Position numbers and translations under genes: made by a program. From Syntrophobacteraceae bacterium (GTDB lineage: Bacteria > Desulfobacterota > Syntrophobacteria > Syntrophobacterales > Syntrophobacteraceae), in assembly GCA_031292215.1 (NCBI GenBank), contig JARLHO010000161.1, positions 21,105 through 85,104 on the forward strand: DNA of 64,000 nucleotides. The letters run 5' to 3'. Under the pieces are notes generated by a model. That model had not been told where the DNA came from. It was given only the letters and a program-made list of their open reading frames with translations, and did not search any database. Shown in pieces: positions 31,449 to 40,092 of this stretch; the stretch's first letter is position 1; the number at the start of each line of letters is the position of its first letter.

Positions 31449-32447
31449 TTGAACTACTTACCGGTACTTTCTTCCGTCGAGCGAGTGGTCGCCAAGAGCC
31501 GCTCGGTCACGTTCCATCCTGACCAGGTAAGGGCGGCGATCGCCCAGTGGGGTCACATCATCCCGGCGTCGATGCCGTGGGAGCATTCCTGCCATTTTTT
31601 CGACGGTTCAGAAAAGACCGTGCGATGGATTTTTACCCTCGACGTTTTAAATCACAGCTTTTGGCCCGATCCGGGCAACCCCGTCTGGTCGGTCATCTAC
31701 AAGGATAATATTTTCTCCGGGTACTGGGGGTTAGCGGCGGCGCTAAAGCGGGCGCAGGAACGGGGGGTCCCCGTAGCCGACCCCGGTTTTCTCGCCTCTC
31801 TAGACCAGACAGCACTCTCCGAAATCCTCTCGCTACATGGGCCCGGCCATAACGCTTCGCCTTCACGAGAAGATATCCCGATGATCGACAAGAGATTGCA
31901 AAATCTTCAGGAGGCCGGCTCGATACTACTTTCCGAATTACACGGTGACATAACGACACTTTTTCACGCCGCATCGGGCAGCGCGGCCAAGCTTGCAACG
32001 CTTGTCGCATCGCTTTTCCCGAGCTTTCGAGACGAAGCCGCCTATGGGGGTGGAAAGGTATATTTCCTCAAAAGGGCGCAGATTTTTGCATCGGATGTCT
32101 TCGCGGCTTTTGGTGGAAAGCAGTGGGGCGACTTTAAAGACATGGACCGGCTGACGGCTTTTGCCGACTACAAGCTGCCGCAGGTGCTCCGAGAGCTGGG
32201 GATTATTTCCTACCAGCCCGAACTTGCCGCCAGGGTCCTGGCCTTGGCGCCTCTCGAAGCGGGGTCTACCGAGGAGGTGGAAATCCGCGCAATGACCGTT
32301 TGGGCCGTCGAGCGGCTAAAGGAAGAGTTCCAGCGCCGGGGCCGCACACTCACCAGTCCTGAGATCGATAGCTGGCTCTGGGGGCTGGGACAGATGGACG
32401 AATTCCGAAAAACTCCCTACCACCGTTGCCGGACGATCTTTTACTGA
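31449..32447 (+). CDS. Queuosine salvage protein (DUF2419, Qng1-type queuosine 5'-phosphate N-glycosylase)
   Basis: 332 aa from TTG at 31449 (GGGGGA 6 nt upstream); the longer ORF starts inside a hairpin repeat. Family hallmarks are visible: CHFFDGSEKTVRW, FTLDVLNHSFWPDP, EIRAMTVWAVERL and the C-terminal PYHRCRTIFY. In eukaryotes and some bacteria this family releases queuine from queuosine monophosphate so it can be reused for tRNA modification. Function here is inferred from the family. No tgt or queuine transporter is adjacent. Confidence 0.85.
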   Translation: MNYLPVLSSVERVVAKSRSVTFHPDQVRAAIAQWGHIIPASMPWEHSCHFFDGSEKTVRWIFTLDVLNHSFWPDPGNPVWSVIYKDNIFSGYWGLAAALKRAQERGVPVADPGFLASLDQTALSEILSLHGPGHNASPSREDIPMIDKRLQNLQEAGSILLSELHGDITTLFHAASGSAAKLATLVASLFPSFRDEAAYGGGKVYFLKRAQIFASDVFAAFGGKQWGDFKDMDRLTAFADYKLPQVLRELGIISYQPELAARVLALAPLEAGSTEEVEIRAMTVWAVERLKEEFQRRGRTLTSPEIDSWLWGLGQMDEFRKTPYHRCRTIFY

Positions 32448-32965
32448 AGGGATCTCCGCTGGAAAAGTTATTGTCTGCGGGGCTTTCCGTCGTTTCCTGA
32501 TGTCCCGAAGAAACGAGAACAACTGCTTTGAAAAATTCCTTACGAGGTCTCCCGACACGTGGCTGTCCGCCCAAATGCTTCCCACGCAGCTTTAGTATAA
32601 AGGCCTACGATATAAGCCTTTTTAATAAATTGGGCCACGATATAGGTCCCGGGAGGCCGGGTTTTCCAACATGGAGTGGAAGGCTTTTATCAGCACTCTG
32701 GAAATAGCCCTTCGTAACCTGGCTGAGTATGGCTTTCGCAACAAAAACGTACTTGGAAGGGGTCGGATGACACGGGTAGAAAAATTCTTTGCGAAGTGGC
32801 GGTGAAGGGGTTAACCTATACGAAGATAAATAGGAAGTCCGCTACCTCCTTACAGGCACGAAAAGCATTAAAGGGGTGCAGACTTTATGGCGTAACTTCC
32901 TGATGATAGTTATTGTCAGTCGGGGTATCTATATTTAAATTCTCGAGAAACGGAGCGCTACCGCA
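32448..32965. other. 518-bp intergenic stretch, AT-richer, with short direct repeats
   Basis: Contains two related ACGATATA(A/G)G units (around 32607 and 32638) and a 44-codon ORF at 32671-32805. No recognisable gene, RNA or mobile element ends. It marks the edge of the AT-richer membrane-protein patch. Confidence 0.5.
32671..32805 (+). CDS. Small hypothetical ORF (44 aa), weak
   Basis: ATG to TGA, MEWKAFISTLEIALRNLAEYG..., basic and amphipathic. The nearest GGAGG lies ~15 nt upstream, which is too far for comfort. No family recognised; it could be a remnant of a larger gene. Confidence 0.25.
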   Translation: MEWKAFISTLEIALRNLAEYGFRNKNVLGRGRMTRVEKFFAKWR

Positions 32966-33390
32966 GTGGCAAAACCTAAATCTCGCGCCCAACTCGAGCT
33001 TGAAAATAAACTTCTGCGAAGTGATCGCGCTGCACAGGGAATTGGTCCGGTGGCGCGGGAATTGGTCCGGTGGCGCGGGAATTGGTCCGGTGGGTCGGGA
33101 TTGGAGCGGTCGCATTTTTCGCTTACAAGAGCATTGAAGTGCTGGCTGGAAAAACGACTTCAAGCAATATCGTTTTCAGTGTCCTGACAAACCTAAAAGC
33201 AAATCAGTATTTCGGATTGATTTTTGGCGGAGGAGGTATTTTTTACGGATATAAACAGAAGGAACTTAGAAAGAAGACAGTTGAGAGACTTCAAAGCAGG
33301 ATACAGGTTTTCGAAAAGTATATTGATATTAGAAGAAGTTCAAGCACGCTTACGTCAGCAGGAGATACCAGACCGGAGGATAAACTATGA
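32966..33390 (+). pseudogene. Two-helix membrane protein gene, frame broken by a 20-bp tandem duplication
   Basis: GTG at 32966 opens MAKPKSRAQLELENKLLRSD... and runs in frame to about 33072, after which the frame shifts. The continuing frame (VGIGAVAFFAYKSIEVLAG ... YFGLIFGGGGIFYGYKQ) ends at 33390. Three consecutive 20-bp units at 33041-33100 cause this. Removing one unit leaves 405 nt, an uninterrupted 134-residue protein with two transmembrane segments and a charged coiled tail. The second half alone could start at GTG 33070. Its stop overlaps the next gene by 4 nt (ATGA). Family unknown. Confidence 0.7.
33041..33100 (+). repeat. 20-bp tandem repeat, three units
   Basis: Units at 33041-33060 and 33061-33080 are identical (ATTGGTCCGGTGGCGCGGGA); 33081-33100 differs at two positions. 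The unit length is not a multiple of three, so gain or loss of one unit shifts the reading frame of the gene containing it. Confidence 0.95.
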
Positions 33391-33962
33391 TTGAAAATAC
33401 CCTTATCATTCTGTCAATCAATGTTATATCTCTCATGGGCATTATCTACCTACTGCTATGGCTGTATAAGGATTATGCAACGGATTCCTTTAGACAGCGT
33501 ATGTTTGCCTTACGAGATAGGCTTTTTGATGATGCGGCTCAGGGATTCGTTGCATTCGACCACCCATCATATGGCCTTCTACGCGGCACCATGAATGGAT
33601 ATATCAGATTTGGACATAGGCTTAGCTTGCTTGAGACTATCACTCTTATTATTTTCATCAGGAATGAGGCTGACACAATTTCGGTTAAGTACACATTCGA
33701 AAAAAGATGGAAGGTTGCTACTGCAGGGATGAGCCCACACCACGCTGTGGAGCGTTTGAATGATTATAGGTCTGATATGAATAGACTTGTGCTGAAACAT
33801 CTCATCTTTGGGTCACCGCTTTTTTTAGCTTTGCTTGGCTTTATAGGCATGATTCTAATTCCATATATGATACAGCAACAAATTTTACGTTTTATTGAAC
33901 GTACTCTTAGGCTACCTTTGATGGGAATAGAATCTGCTGCAATGGCTGAAGGCGAGTGGTAG
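33387..33962 (+). CDS. Hypothetical membrane protein
   Basis: 191 aa. An N-terminal transmembrane helix (LIILSINVISLMGIIYLLLWLY), a soluble middle domain (residues ~30-140) and a second helix near 150-172 (FGSPLFLALLGFIGMILIPYMI). Overlaps the preceding broken gene by 4 nt, so the pair is a translationally coupled operon. Composition is AT-richer than the flanks, suggesting horizontal acquisition. No family recognised. Confidence 0.75.
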   Translation: MIENTLIILSINVISLMGIIYLLLWLYKDYATDSFRQRMFALRDRLFDDAAQGFVAFDHPSYGLLRGTMNGYIRFGHRLSLLETITLIIFIRNEADTISVKYTFEKRWKVATAGMSPHHAVERLNDYRSDMNRLVLKHLIFGSPLFLALLGFIGMILIPYMIQQQILRFIERTLRLPLMGIESAAMAEGEW

Positions 33963-34036
33963 ACAAAATTTGGATAAACAATCCGTCCGTTTTTGAAACC
34001 ACTGATCGAATTGAACTGCTCATGATCTGAACTTTA

Positions 34037-35155
34037 TCATGATTTGCTCGAAGCCGGGAATGTCAGGATAAAGGTAGAGCCCTCGTTTTCGAGGGTTTCG
34101 ACCTCCAGGGTCCCATCGTAGTCCCGGACTATTCCGCAGCTTATGGAAAGCCCAAGGCCTGTGCCCCTGCCAACCCGCTTGGTGGTAAAGAAGGGCTCGA
34201 AGATTTTTTCAAGAAGCGGCCTTGGAATCCCTGTCCCGGTGTCGGCCACTTCGACTCGGACCTTCCCGTCGAAAAGAGCAGTCCTTATAGAAATTGTTTT
34301 TTCCGGGGAATGGATCGATTTTTCGAATTTATCCTCGATGGCGTCCCGGGCGTTTACCAAAAGATTGATAAAGACCTGCTCCAGCCTGTTACTATTGGCA
34401 AGAACCGGAGGGAGATCGGGCTGGAGGTCTTTTTTCACCTCGATATCTCTATGCCTTAGCTGTTGCATAAAAAACGCGAGGGACCGGTTTACGGTGTCAT
34501 TTATCGCGACCTTCTCCCTTTTTACCTCGGACATGCGGCCAAATTCGAGCAGGTGGATAATTATCCCCGAAGCCCTGTCCACGTGGCTGTCGATTTCCTC
34601 GGCCATCGCCTTAAGGATATCGTCTCGTATCTGCTCGCCTTTGCGGATCTTTTTTGAAATGAAGCTGCTGGCCGTCTTCATGACCGAAAGGGGTTGATTG
34701 AGTTCATGGGCGATGGCTGTGGCCATCTCTCCCAGGGTGGCCATCTTGCCGGCCTGTATGAGCTGCTGTTCGACCTGGAGCCTTTTGGTGATGTCGCTTG
34801 TAGTAACCAGATACGCCGCCTCTCCGGCGTATTCGGTGGGAGATATGCGAACGTTTACGTATATCGCCGGTCCGTACCGGGTGATGTGGCGCACCTGGTT
34901 TATCGTTTGCGCCCGCCGGATCTCGCAAGCGAAATCGCGGTTTTTTTCGGGTTCGAAAAGATCGGCGAAGGGCTTTCGCAAGACATCTTCCTTGCGGTAC
35001 CCGTAGACGCCAAAGACCCTGTCGTTACAGTCGATGATTTTTAGATCGGAGTCCAGGACAAAGACCGGGTTGGGAACAGTGTTAAACAGTTCCCTGTATT
35101 TTTTCTCCCATCTTTCGATCTGCTCTTCGAGTCTTTGGCGCTCGGCCTCGTCCAC
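34037..35155 (-). CDS. PAS-domain sensor histidine kinase, end of the Hdr operon
   Basis: 372 aa, cytosolic (no membrane segment). An N-terminal coiled-coil is followed by a PAS domain (~20-125), a HisKA domain with phospho-acceptor H150 ([11 protein letters not shown]) and an HATPase domain ([31 protein letters not shown]). It begins 36 nt after hdrB on the same strand, so it is the last gene of the Hdr operon. No separate response regulator is adjacent; the receiver domain inside HdrA (36656-40072) is the obvious candidate partner (inference). Confidence 0.93.
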   Translation of the reverse strand: MDEAERQRLEEQIERWEKKYRELFNTVPNPVFVLDSDLKIIDCNDRVFGVYGYRKEDVLRKPFADLFEPEKNRDFACEIRRAQTINQVRHITRYGPAIYVNVRISPTEYAGEAAYLVTTSDITKRLQVEQQLIQAGKMATLGEMATAIAHELNQPLSVMKTASSFISKKIRKGEQIRDDILKAMAEEIDSHVDRASGIIIHLLEFGRMSEVKREKVAINDTVNRSLAFFMQQLRHRDIEVKKDLQPDLPPVLANSNRLEQVFINLLVNARDAIEDKFEKSIHSPEKTISIRTALFDGKVRVEVADTGTGIPRPLLEKIFEPFFTTKRVGRGTGLGLSISCGIVRDYDGTLEVETLENEGSTFILTFPASSKS

Positions 35156-35191
35156 GCTCGTCCCCGTTACTGTAGTGAAGAGTACAGCCTT

Positions 35192-36070
35192 CTATTTCGC
35201 CATGGCGGCCAGACGCTGCTTAAACGGGCGGGTGAGAGCCAGGTTTAGGTCGAGGCGCAGACCGCCCCCGGACATGGCGAGGCTTAAGCCCAGCAACTGG
35301 GGCAGGTACACGATCGATATCTCAAGGGGTCTACCCCGCATCCTGGAAATCTTTTTCTGGCCGGCCTCAAGGTTCATCTGGCACATCGGACACACTGTCA
35401 CGATACAGTCCGCGCCTTTTGCCGCATCCAGAAGGTCGGCGACCAGCTCTTGGGCCAACTCCTTTTTAGTGGTCATTAAGCCCGCGCCGCAACATTTGGC
35501 CCCCATGGACCAGTCGAAAACGCTCGCCCCGGTTGCCTCGATCAGCGAATCCATGGAGTGGGGCTGTTCGGGGTCATCGAAGTCGGCAAACGGGCGAAGG
35601 GCCTGGCATCCGTAGTAGGGAGCAACGCGAAGGCCGGGTAAGCTTTGCTTTAGCCCCTCGGCTATGGCGCCTGCGCCGATATCGTTTGCCAGCACATCCA
35701 GAAGGTGTCTAACCCTTACGCCTCCCCCATAGGAGAGCCCCTCTTCGGCAAGAGCCTCATTTACAAGGCCCCGGGTCTGGGAGTCACGCCCGATCAGTTG
35801 GTCGGCCCTTTTGAGGTTGAGGTAGCAGGAACTGCACGGAACGAGCATGTCGGCCGTTTCTCCCGACTTTTGCGCCAGGGCAAGGTTTCGGGCGGGCAAA
35901 ACGATGGAGAGAAGCCTGCTCGCGGTATCCGCGGCACTTGCTCCGCAGCATGTCCAGTCTTCGATCTCCAGCAGCTCGCGGCCCAGAAGTCTCATGAGCG
36001 CCCGCGTCGAAAGGTCGTATTCTTTTGCCGAGTGTTCGAGCGAACATCCCGGGTAGTAGAAATACTTCAC
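35192..36070 (-). CDS. hdrB: Heterodisulfide reductase subunit B-like (two CCG domains)
   Basis: 292 aa. Two complete cysteine-rich CCG motifs: C9-x31-C41C42-x36-C79xxC82, and C155...C193C194...C227xxC230. In methanogen HdrB these hold two noncubane 4Fe-4S clusters that reduce a disulfide. In non-methanogens the substrate of the homologue is generally unknown. Overlaps hdrC by 4 nt. Confidence 0.95.
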   Translation of the reverse strand: MKYFYYPGCSLEHSAKEYDLSTRALMRLLGRELLEIEDWTCCGASAADTASRLLSIVLPARNLALAQKSGETADMLVPCSSCYLNLKRADQLIGRDSQTRGLVNEALAEEGLSYGGGVRVRHLLDVLANDIGAGAIAEGLKQSLPGLRVAPYYGCQALRPFADFDDPEQPHSMDSLIEATGASVFDWSMGAKCCGAGLMTTKKELAQELVADLLDAAKGADCIVTVCPMCQMNLEAGQKKISRMRGRPLEISIVYLPQLLGLSLAMSGGGLRLDLNLALTRPFKQRLAAMAK

Positions 36071-36636
36071 TGTGCCGCCTCCAGTTCCATGACTTTTTTA
36101 TAAAGGCGCTCAAGTTTGCCGCCCCGGGAGACGCCTGGAAGTTGCAACTCCATTTTACCTTTGGCCAGGAGCTTCATTCCAAGCGGCACAAAGCTCAAAG
36201 GGAGCGCCGGGTTTTTTACGGCGAGAAAGTACCGGGTCATCATCTCGGCTTCTCTCACGCGCCCGTATTTGCGCACGGAGTCAAGAAAGGCCTTGTAGAA
36301 AGGCGGGCTCTTGCGGTCGTTCGCATACTTTTCCGCGGTCGCGACCCTTTTTAGGGCCGCCATGGTGTCGGTAAGGGGCAATCCCCTCGGGCACCGCAGG
36401 GTGCAGTAATAGCAGCTCGAACAGAGCCAGAAGGTGCGGCTGGTAAACAGCTCTTCTTTCAGGCCCGATTGCACCATCCTCCAGACCTGCCGGGGCGTAT
36501 AGTCCATTTTTGCAGCACTGCCGCACGAACCCGTGCACGTCCCGCACTGCATGCAGGCCCGGAGGTTTTTGGAAATTTCCGAAAACGGGTCCCGGGCAGA
36601 GTGGCCGGGAGCTCCTAAGGCTTGACTGTGAGCCAT
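36067..36636 (-). CDS. hdrC: Heterodisulfide reductase subunit C-like (two 4Fe-4S)
   Basis: 189 aa from ATG at 36636 (AAAGGCG upstream). Two ferredoxin-type cluster motifs, CMQCGTCTGSC and CSSCYYCTLRCP, which wire HdrA to HdrB. The remainder is helical and soluble, so this is HdrC rather than membrane DsrM/HdrE. Starts 19 nt after hdrA and overlaps hdrB. Confidence 0.95.
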   Translation of the reverse strand: MAHSQALGAPGHSARDPFSEISKNLRACMQCGTCTGSCGSAAKMDYTPRQVWRMVQSGLKEELFTSRTFWLCSSCYYCTLRCPRGLPLTDTMAALKRVATAEKYANDRKSPPFYKAFLDSVRKYGRVREAEMMTRYFLAVKNPALPLSFVPLGMKLLAKGKMELQLPGVSRGGKLERLYKKVMELEAAQ

Positions 36637-36655
36637 TATGCTTCGCCTTTCACGT

Positions 36656-39600
36656 CTATTCCAGGGCCGCTTCCACCATGGCCATAACCTGCCTGTCGCC
36701 GTAGCCCCGGACAACCGAGGCGGAGTTGGGACAGACAGCGGCGCACGAGCCGCATCCCTGGCAAGCGAGTTCGTCTATTAGGATTCTATCCTCTTCTTCG
36801 CTCCGAGACCTCGCGCCGTAGGGGCACGCGGGGATACACCTTTCGCAAAGAGAACATATACTGCGGCGCACCCGGGCAACGACTGCGCCCGCCTGGACCT
36901 TTTCCCGGTTAAGCATGACGAGGGCCCGCTGGGCGGCGGCCTGGGCCATGGCGATCGATTCGGGAATCGAGCGGGGGGAGTGGGCGAGGCCGCACCCAAA
37001 TATGGCGCGCTTATTGGAGTTTACCGGCTGCCACTTGTATTCGGCTTCCCTGAAAAACCCGTCTTCGTTTGCCTCGATCCCGAACATTTCCCCCGGTCCG
37101 CTAAGATCGTTTGGCACGACCCCGGTGCTAAGGGCCAAAAGGTCGGCTTCGACCACGATGTCTTTTCCAAGGATCGGATCAAGGGCCGAAATCCTGATCT
37201 TTCCATCGTCTGAGACGAAGACCGCAGGCTTTTGGTCGAGCGAATACCGTATAAAAATTACGCCCTCCTGCCTCGCCTTGGTGTAGTAGGCCTCAAGAAA
37301 CCCGTAGGCCATTATGTCGCGGTAGAAAATGAAGACATCGGTTTGCGGGTTTTCCTTTTTGATGCGCAAAGCATTTTTTAGAGCCGAGGAACAGCAGACG
37401 CGACTGCAGTAGTTTCTGCCCGGCTCACGCGAGCCAACGCACTGGATCATGGCAACAGTTCCAAGGTCGGCTGCGGCCGCGCCTTTTTCAAGACGCGCCT
37501 CCAGCTCAAACAGGGTCAGAATGGAATCGCTTGTGCCGTAGCCGTATTCCGTTGTAGCCGCCTCCCTGCCGCCTGTCGCCAAAATCGTAACACCGTGGTC
37601 GAGCTGTTTTGCTTCCCCGTTTTCGGTCTTTATCGTCGTAAGAAAACTTAGCCGTTCATAAGGCTTGGAAGCGATGACTTCGGCGCCGGTGTGGAGCGAG
37701 ATATTGGCGTTGGCCCGAACATCGGAGGTAAGCTTTTCGATAACTGCGGCAGTCCGTGCGCCATCGATCATGCGGCAGACACTGCGAGCCAGCCCGCCGG
37801 GCGCACCCTCTTTTTCAACCAGGTCCACCTTGAACCCGTGGTCGGCGATGGCCAAGGCGGCGGTCATCCCCGAGACGCCCCCGCCTATTACAAGCGCCTT
37901 GCGTATTATGCCAAAAGAGGTTGCAGGGGTAGGGTCGGCGGTTTTTAGCCTCCCGATCGACATCTTCATCGCAGATTGGATTCGAGCCGATGCGAGCAGT
38001 GGGTCCGTCTCGCCGGACCGATAGGCCGGGGAGTAAATATCGACTACATCCATCAGTTGCGGGGAAAGCCCCGTCTCTTTAGCCAGGTTAACGAGCATCT
38101 TCCCGTAGAGGCAGGGCATGCAGGCCCCGATAGAGAGCATGTTGCATCCGCTCTCTTTCATGTTTTGCAAAAGCGCCGTTCTTCCAGACAGCGTGCAGGC
38201 CCTTTCGACCTGAAACACGCGAATCGATGGATCCCACCGGGAAAGACCGGCCCCGAGGGATTCGAGGTCCAGGCCGCCGCGAAGAGGGGTTGCGCACGCG
38301 CAAAGGGCAACGGCCAGCCGTGGCGAGTCTTTGGAGAGATCCTCGAAGGCGGCCTCGGAAGGGCTGGAGGCAGCCTGTGTTCCGCCCTTTGACCAAATGA
38401 GTTTGGAGGCTTCCAAAGAAGCCGAGCCGGCCAGGATGAGCGACTCGGAGATGTCTTTTAGACCCGCAAAGGAGCCTCCGGCAAAAACGCCTTCCCGGGT
38501 GCTCCGGGCAAGGTATAGCTCGTCTGTGCGGCAAAATCCCGCGGGGTTTAATTCTATTCCGGCCGATTGCGCAAGGTCTATGGTTCCCTTAGCGGGTCTT
38601 TGCCCCGTGGCCAGAACCACCATATCGAAGACTTCCTCGCGCTGCGCGCCTTTTTCGTCGAGGTAATCGAGCTTTAGAGACCCGTCGGGTTCGGACTCGA
38701 TCGTATGAACGCGGCTCCTTATGAAACGAACCCCCGATACCTTTTCCGCCTCGTCCCGGTAGCGCTGGAAATCTTTGCCGAATGTCCGCATATCCATGTA
38801 GAAGATGGCCGTCTCGGCTTCGCCGCCCGATTTTTCCCTGGCCAGAAGCGCCTCTTTTATGGAAAACATGCAGCAGGCAGAAGAACAAAAATCGGCCTTT
38901 TGCTGCAAATCTCTAGACCCTATGCACTGGAGCCAGGCAATCTTTCGGGCAGGTCGGCCGTCTGCGGGGCGAATCAGCTTGCCTTCTCCGGGGCCCGAAC
39001 CGCTCACCAGCCGTTCGAACTGCAGACCGGTCACAACGTTTGGCAGATTGTAGCCAAAGGCGCCCGGATTTTTTGCCGGGTCGCAAAAGTCGGACCCCGC
39101 GGCCATGATGACCGCCCCGACTTCGATAACCCGCCCGGTCACCGTCACCGTACGTTCATAGTGGCCGACGACCTTGGCGATCAATGCCTCGATATCAAAG
39201 GGCTTCATCAGGTAGTCGGTAGCCCCGAATTTCATCGCCTGCACGGCGGTTTCCACCGTGGCGTAGGCGGTCATCATCAGCACCGGCAGCTCTTCTTTTA
39301 TTTCCCGCATGATCTGGAGGGCCTCGACGCCGTCCATTCCGGGCATCTTGACATCCAGGAGCACGAGGCCGTAGTCGTTTGAAGACAAAAGATCTATGGC
39401 TTCGGCCCCCGACTCGGCCATATCGACGCTAAAGCCTTCCACGAGGAGCCATTCCTTGAGGGAATCGCGCACCACCAGTTCATCGTCTACCACAAGGATT
39501 TTGAAGGCGCGCCGGGCCTCCGAGCGCAGATCGACAGCACCCGTCGGGCAAACCTTCTCGCATTCCCCGCACCGCGTGCAGGCTGCGATATCGATGGTAA

Positions 39601-40072
39601 AGCGGTTGGGAATATTGTGGGGGACGGGAAGATAGATAGCTTTTCGCTTGGACAGTCCCCCGTTAAAGCCATCGGCCACATCCACCGGACAAACCGCCGA
39701 GCACCGCCCGCACCCGATGCACTTTTGGCTATCGATAAAGGAAGGCGCCGAGTCCAGGGTCACTTTGAAGTTTCCCGGCTCACCTTCGAGCGCGGTCATT
39801 TCCGTTGCGGGCAGCACCTCGATATTTTCGTGGAAAAGCCCTTTTCGCAGGCAGAACTGCGACGACGCGTCTCGTCCGATTGTCGGCAGCATCTTGCACA
39901 TACCGCAGTGATCGGTTGGGAACTGATAGTCCAACTGGCTGAGTATGCCCCCGATGTGGGGGGATTTGTCTATCAGGAAAACTCGGTAATTCATTTCAGC
40001 GAGATCCAGGGCCGAGCGGATTCCACTGATCCCGGCCCCGATCACCAGGGCTGCACCGGTTTTTGTTTCCAT
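36656..40072 (-). CDS. hdrA: Double HdrA with embedded response-regulator receiver domain
   Basis: 1138 aa, about twice a typical HdrA. Domain order: FAD motif GAGISG (12-17); two ferredoxin motifs (C118-, C165-); a complete REC domain at 190-305 with acid pocket D196/D197, phospho-acceptor D240 (LLDVKMPGMDG), T268 and K290; the rest of HdrA module 1 (to ~560). Module 2 starts at ~585 with the HdrA N-terminal Cys domain, then a second FAD motif GGGVSG (730-735), and ends with two more ferredoxin motifs (C1073-, C1104-). HdrA is the flavin subunit that bifurcates electrons between ferredoxin and disulfide acceptors. The REC insertion is in frame and its residues are intact, so phosphorylation could gate electron flow or complex assembly (inference). 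Confidence 0.93.
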   Translation of the reverse strand: METKTGAALVIGAGISGIRSALDLAEMNYRVFLIDKSPHIGGILSQLDYQFPTDHCGMCKMLPTIGRDASSQFCLRKGLFHENIEVLPATEMTALEGEPGNFKVTLDSAPSFIDSQKCIGCGRCSAVCPVDVADGFNGGLSKRKAIYLPVPHNIPNRFTIDIAACTRCGECEKVCPTGAVDLRSEARRAFKILVVDDELVVRDSLKEWLLVEGFSVDMAESGAEAIDLLSSNDYGLVLLDVKMPGMDGVEALQIMREIKEELPVLMMTAYATVETAVQAMKFGATDYLMKPFDIEALIAKVVGHYERTVTVTGRVIEVGAVIMAAGSDFCDPAKNPGAFGYNLPNVVTGLQFERLVSGSGPGEGKLIRPADGRPARKIAWLQCIGSRDLQQKADFCSSACCMFSIKEALLAREKSGGEAETAIFYMDMRTFGKDFQRYRDEAEKVSGVRFIRSRVHTIESEPDGSLKLDYLDEKGAQREEVFDMVVLATGQRPAKGTIDLAQSAGIELNPAGFCRTDELYLARSTREGVFAGGSFAGLKDISESLILAGSASLEASKLIWSKGGTQAASSPSEAAFEDLSKDSPRLAVALCACATPLRGGLDLESLGAGLSRWDPSIRVFQVERACTLSGRTALLQNMKESGCNMLSIGACMPCLYGKMLVNLAKETGLSPQLMDVVDIYSPAYRSGETDPLLASARIQSAMKMSIGRLKTADPTPATSFGIIRKALVIGGGVSGMTAALAIADHGFKVDLVEKEGAPGGLARSVCRMIDGARTAAVIEKLTSDVRANANISLHTGAEVIASKPYERLSFLTTIKTENGEAKQLDHGVTILATGGREAATTEYGYGTSDSILTLFELEARLEKGAAAADLGTVAMIQCVGSREPGRNYCSRVCCSSALKNALRIKKENPQTDVFIFYRDIMAYGFLEAYYTKARQEGVIFIRYSLDQKPAVFVSDDGKIRISALDPILGKDIVVEADLLALSTGVVPNDLSGPGEMFGIEANEDGFFREAEYKWQPVNSNKRAIFGCGLAHSPRSIPESIAMAQAAAQRALVMLNREKVQAGAVVARVRRSICSLCERCIPACPYGARSRSEEEDRILIDELACQGCGSCAAVCPNSASVVRGYGDRQVMAMVEAALE

Positions 40073-40092
40073 GTGATTACCTCTCTTTACCC

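Noticed and set aside
33041..33100. Possible CRISPR array
   Set aside because: Units are directly adjacent with no spacers and lie inside a coding frame; it is a simple tandem repeat.
36656..40072. Idea that the REC-HdrA join is two genes fused by sequencing error
   Set aside because: The frame is continuous, REC ends and HdrA resumes with normal motifs, and the second HdrA module follows in frame, so a genuine multidomain protein is the simpler reading.
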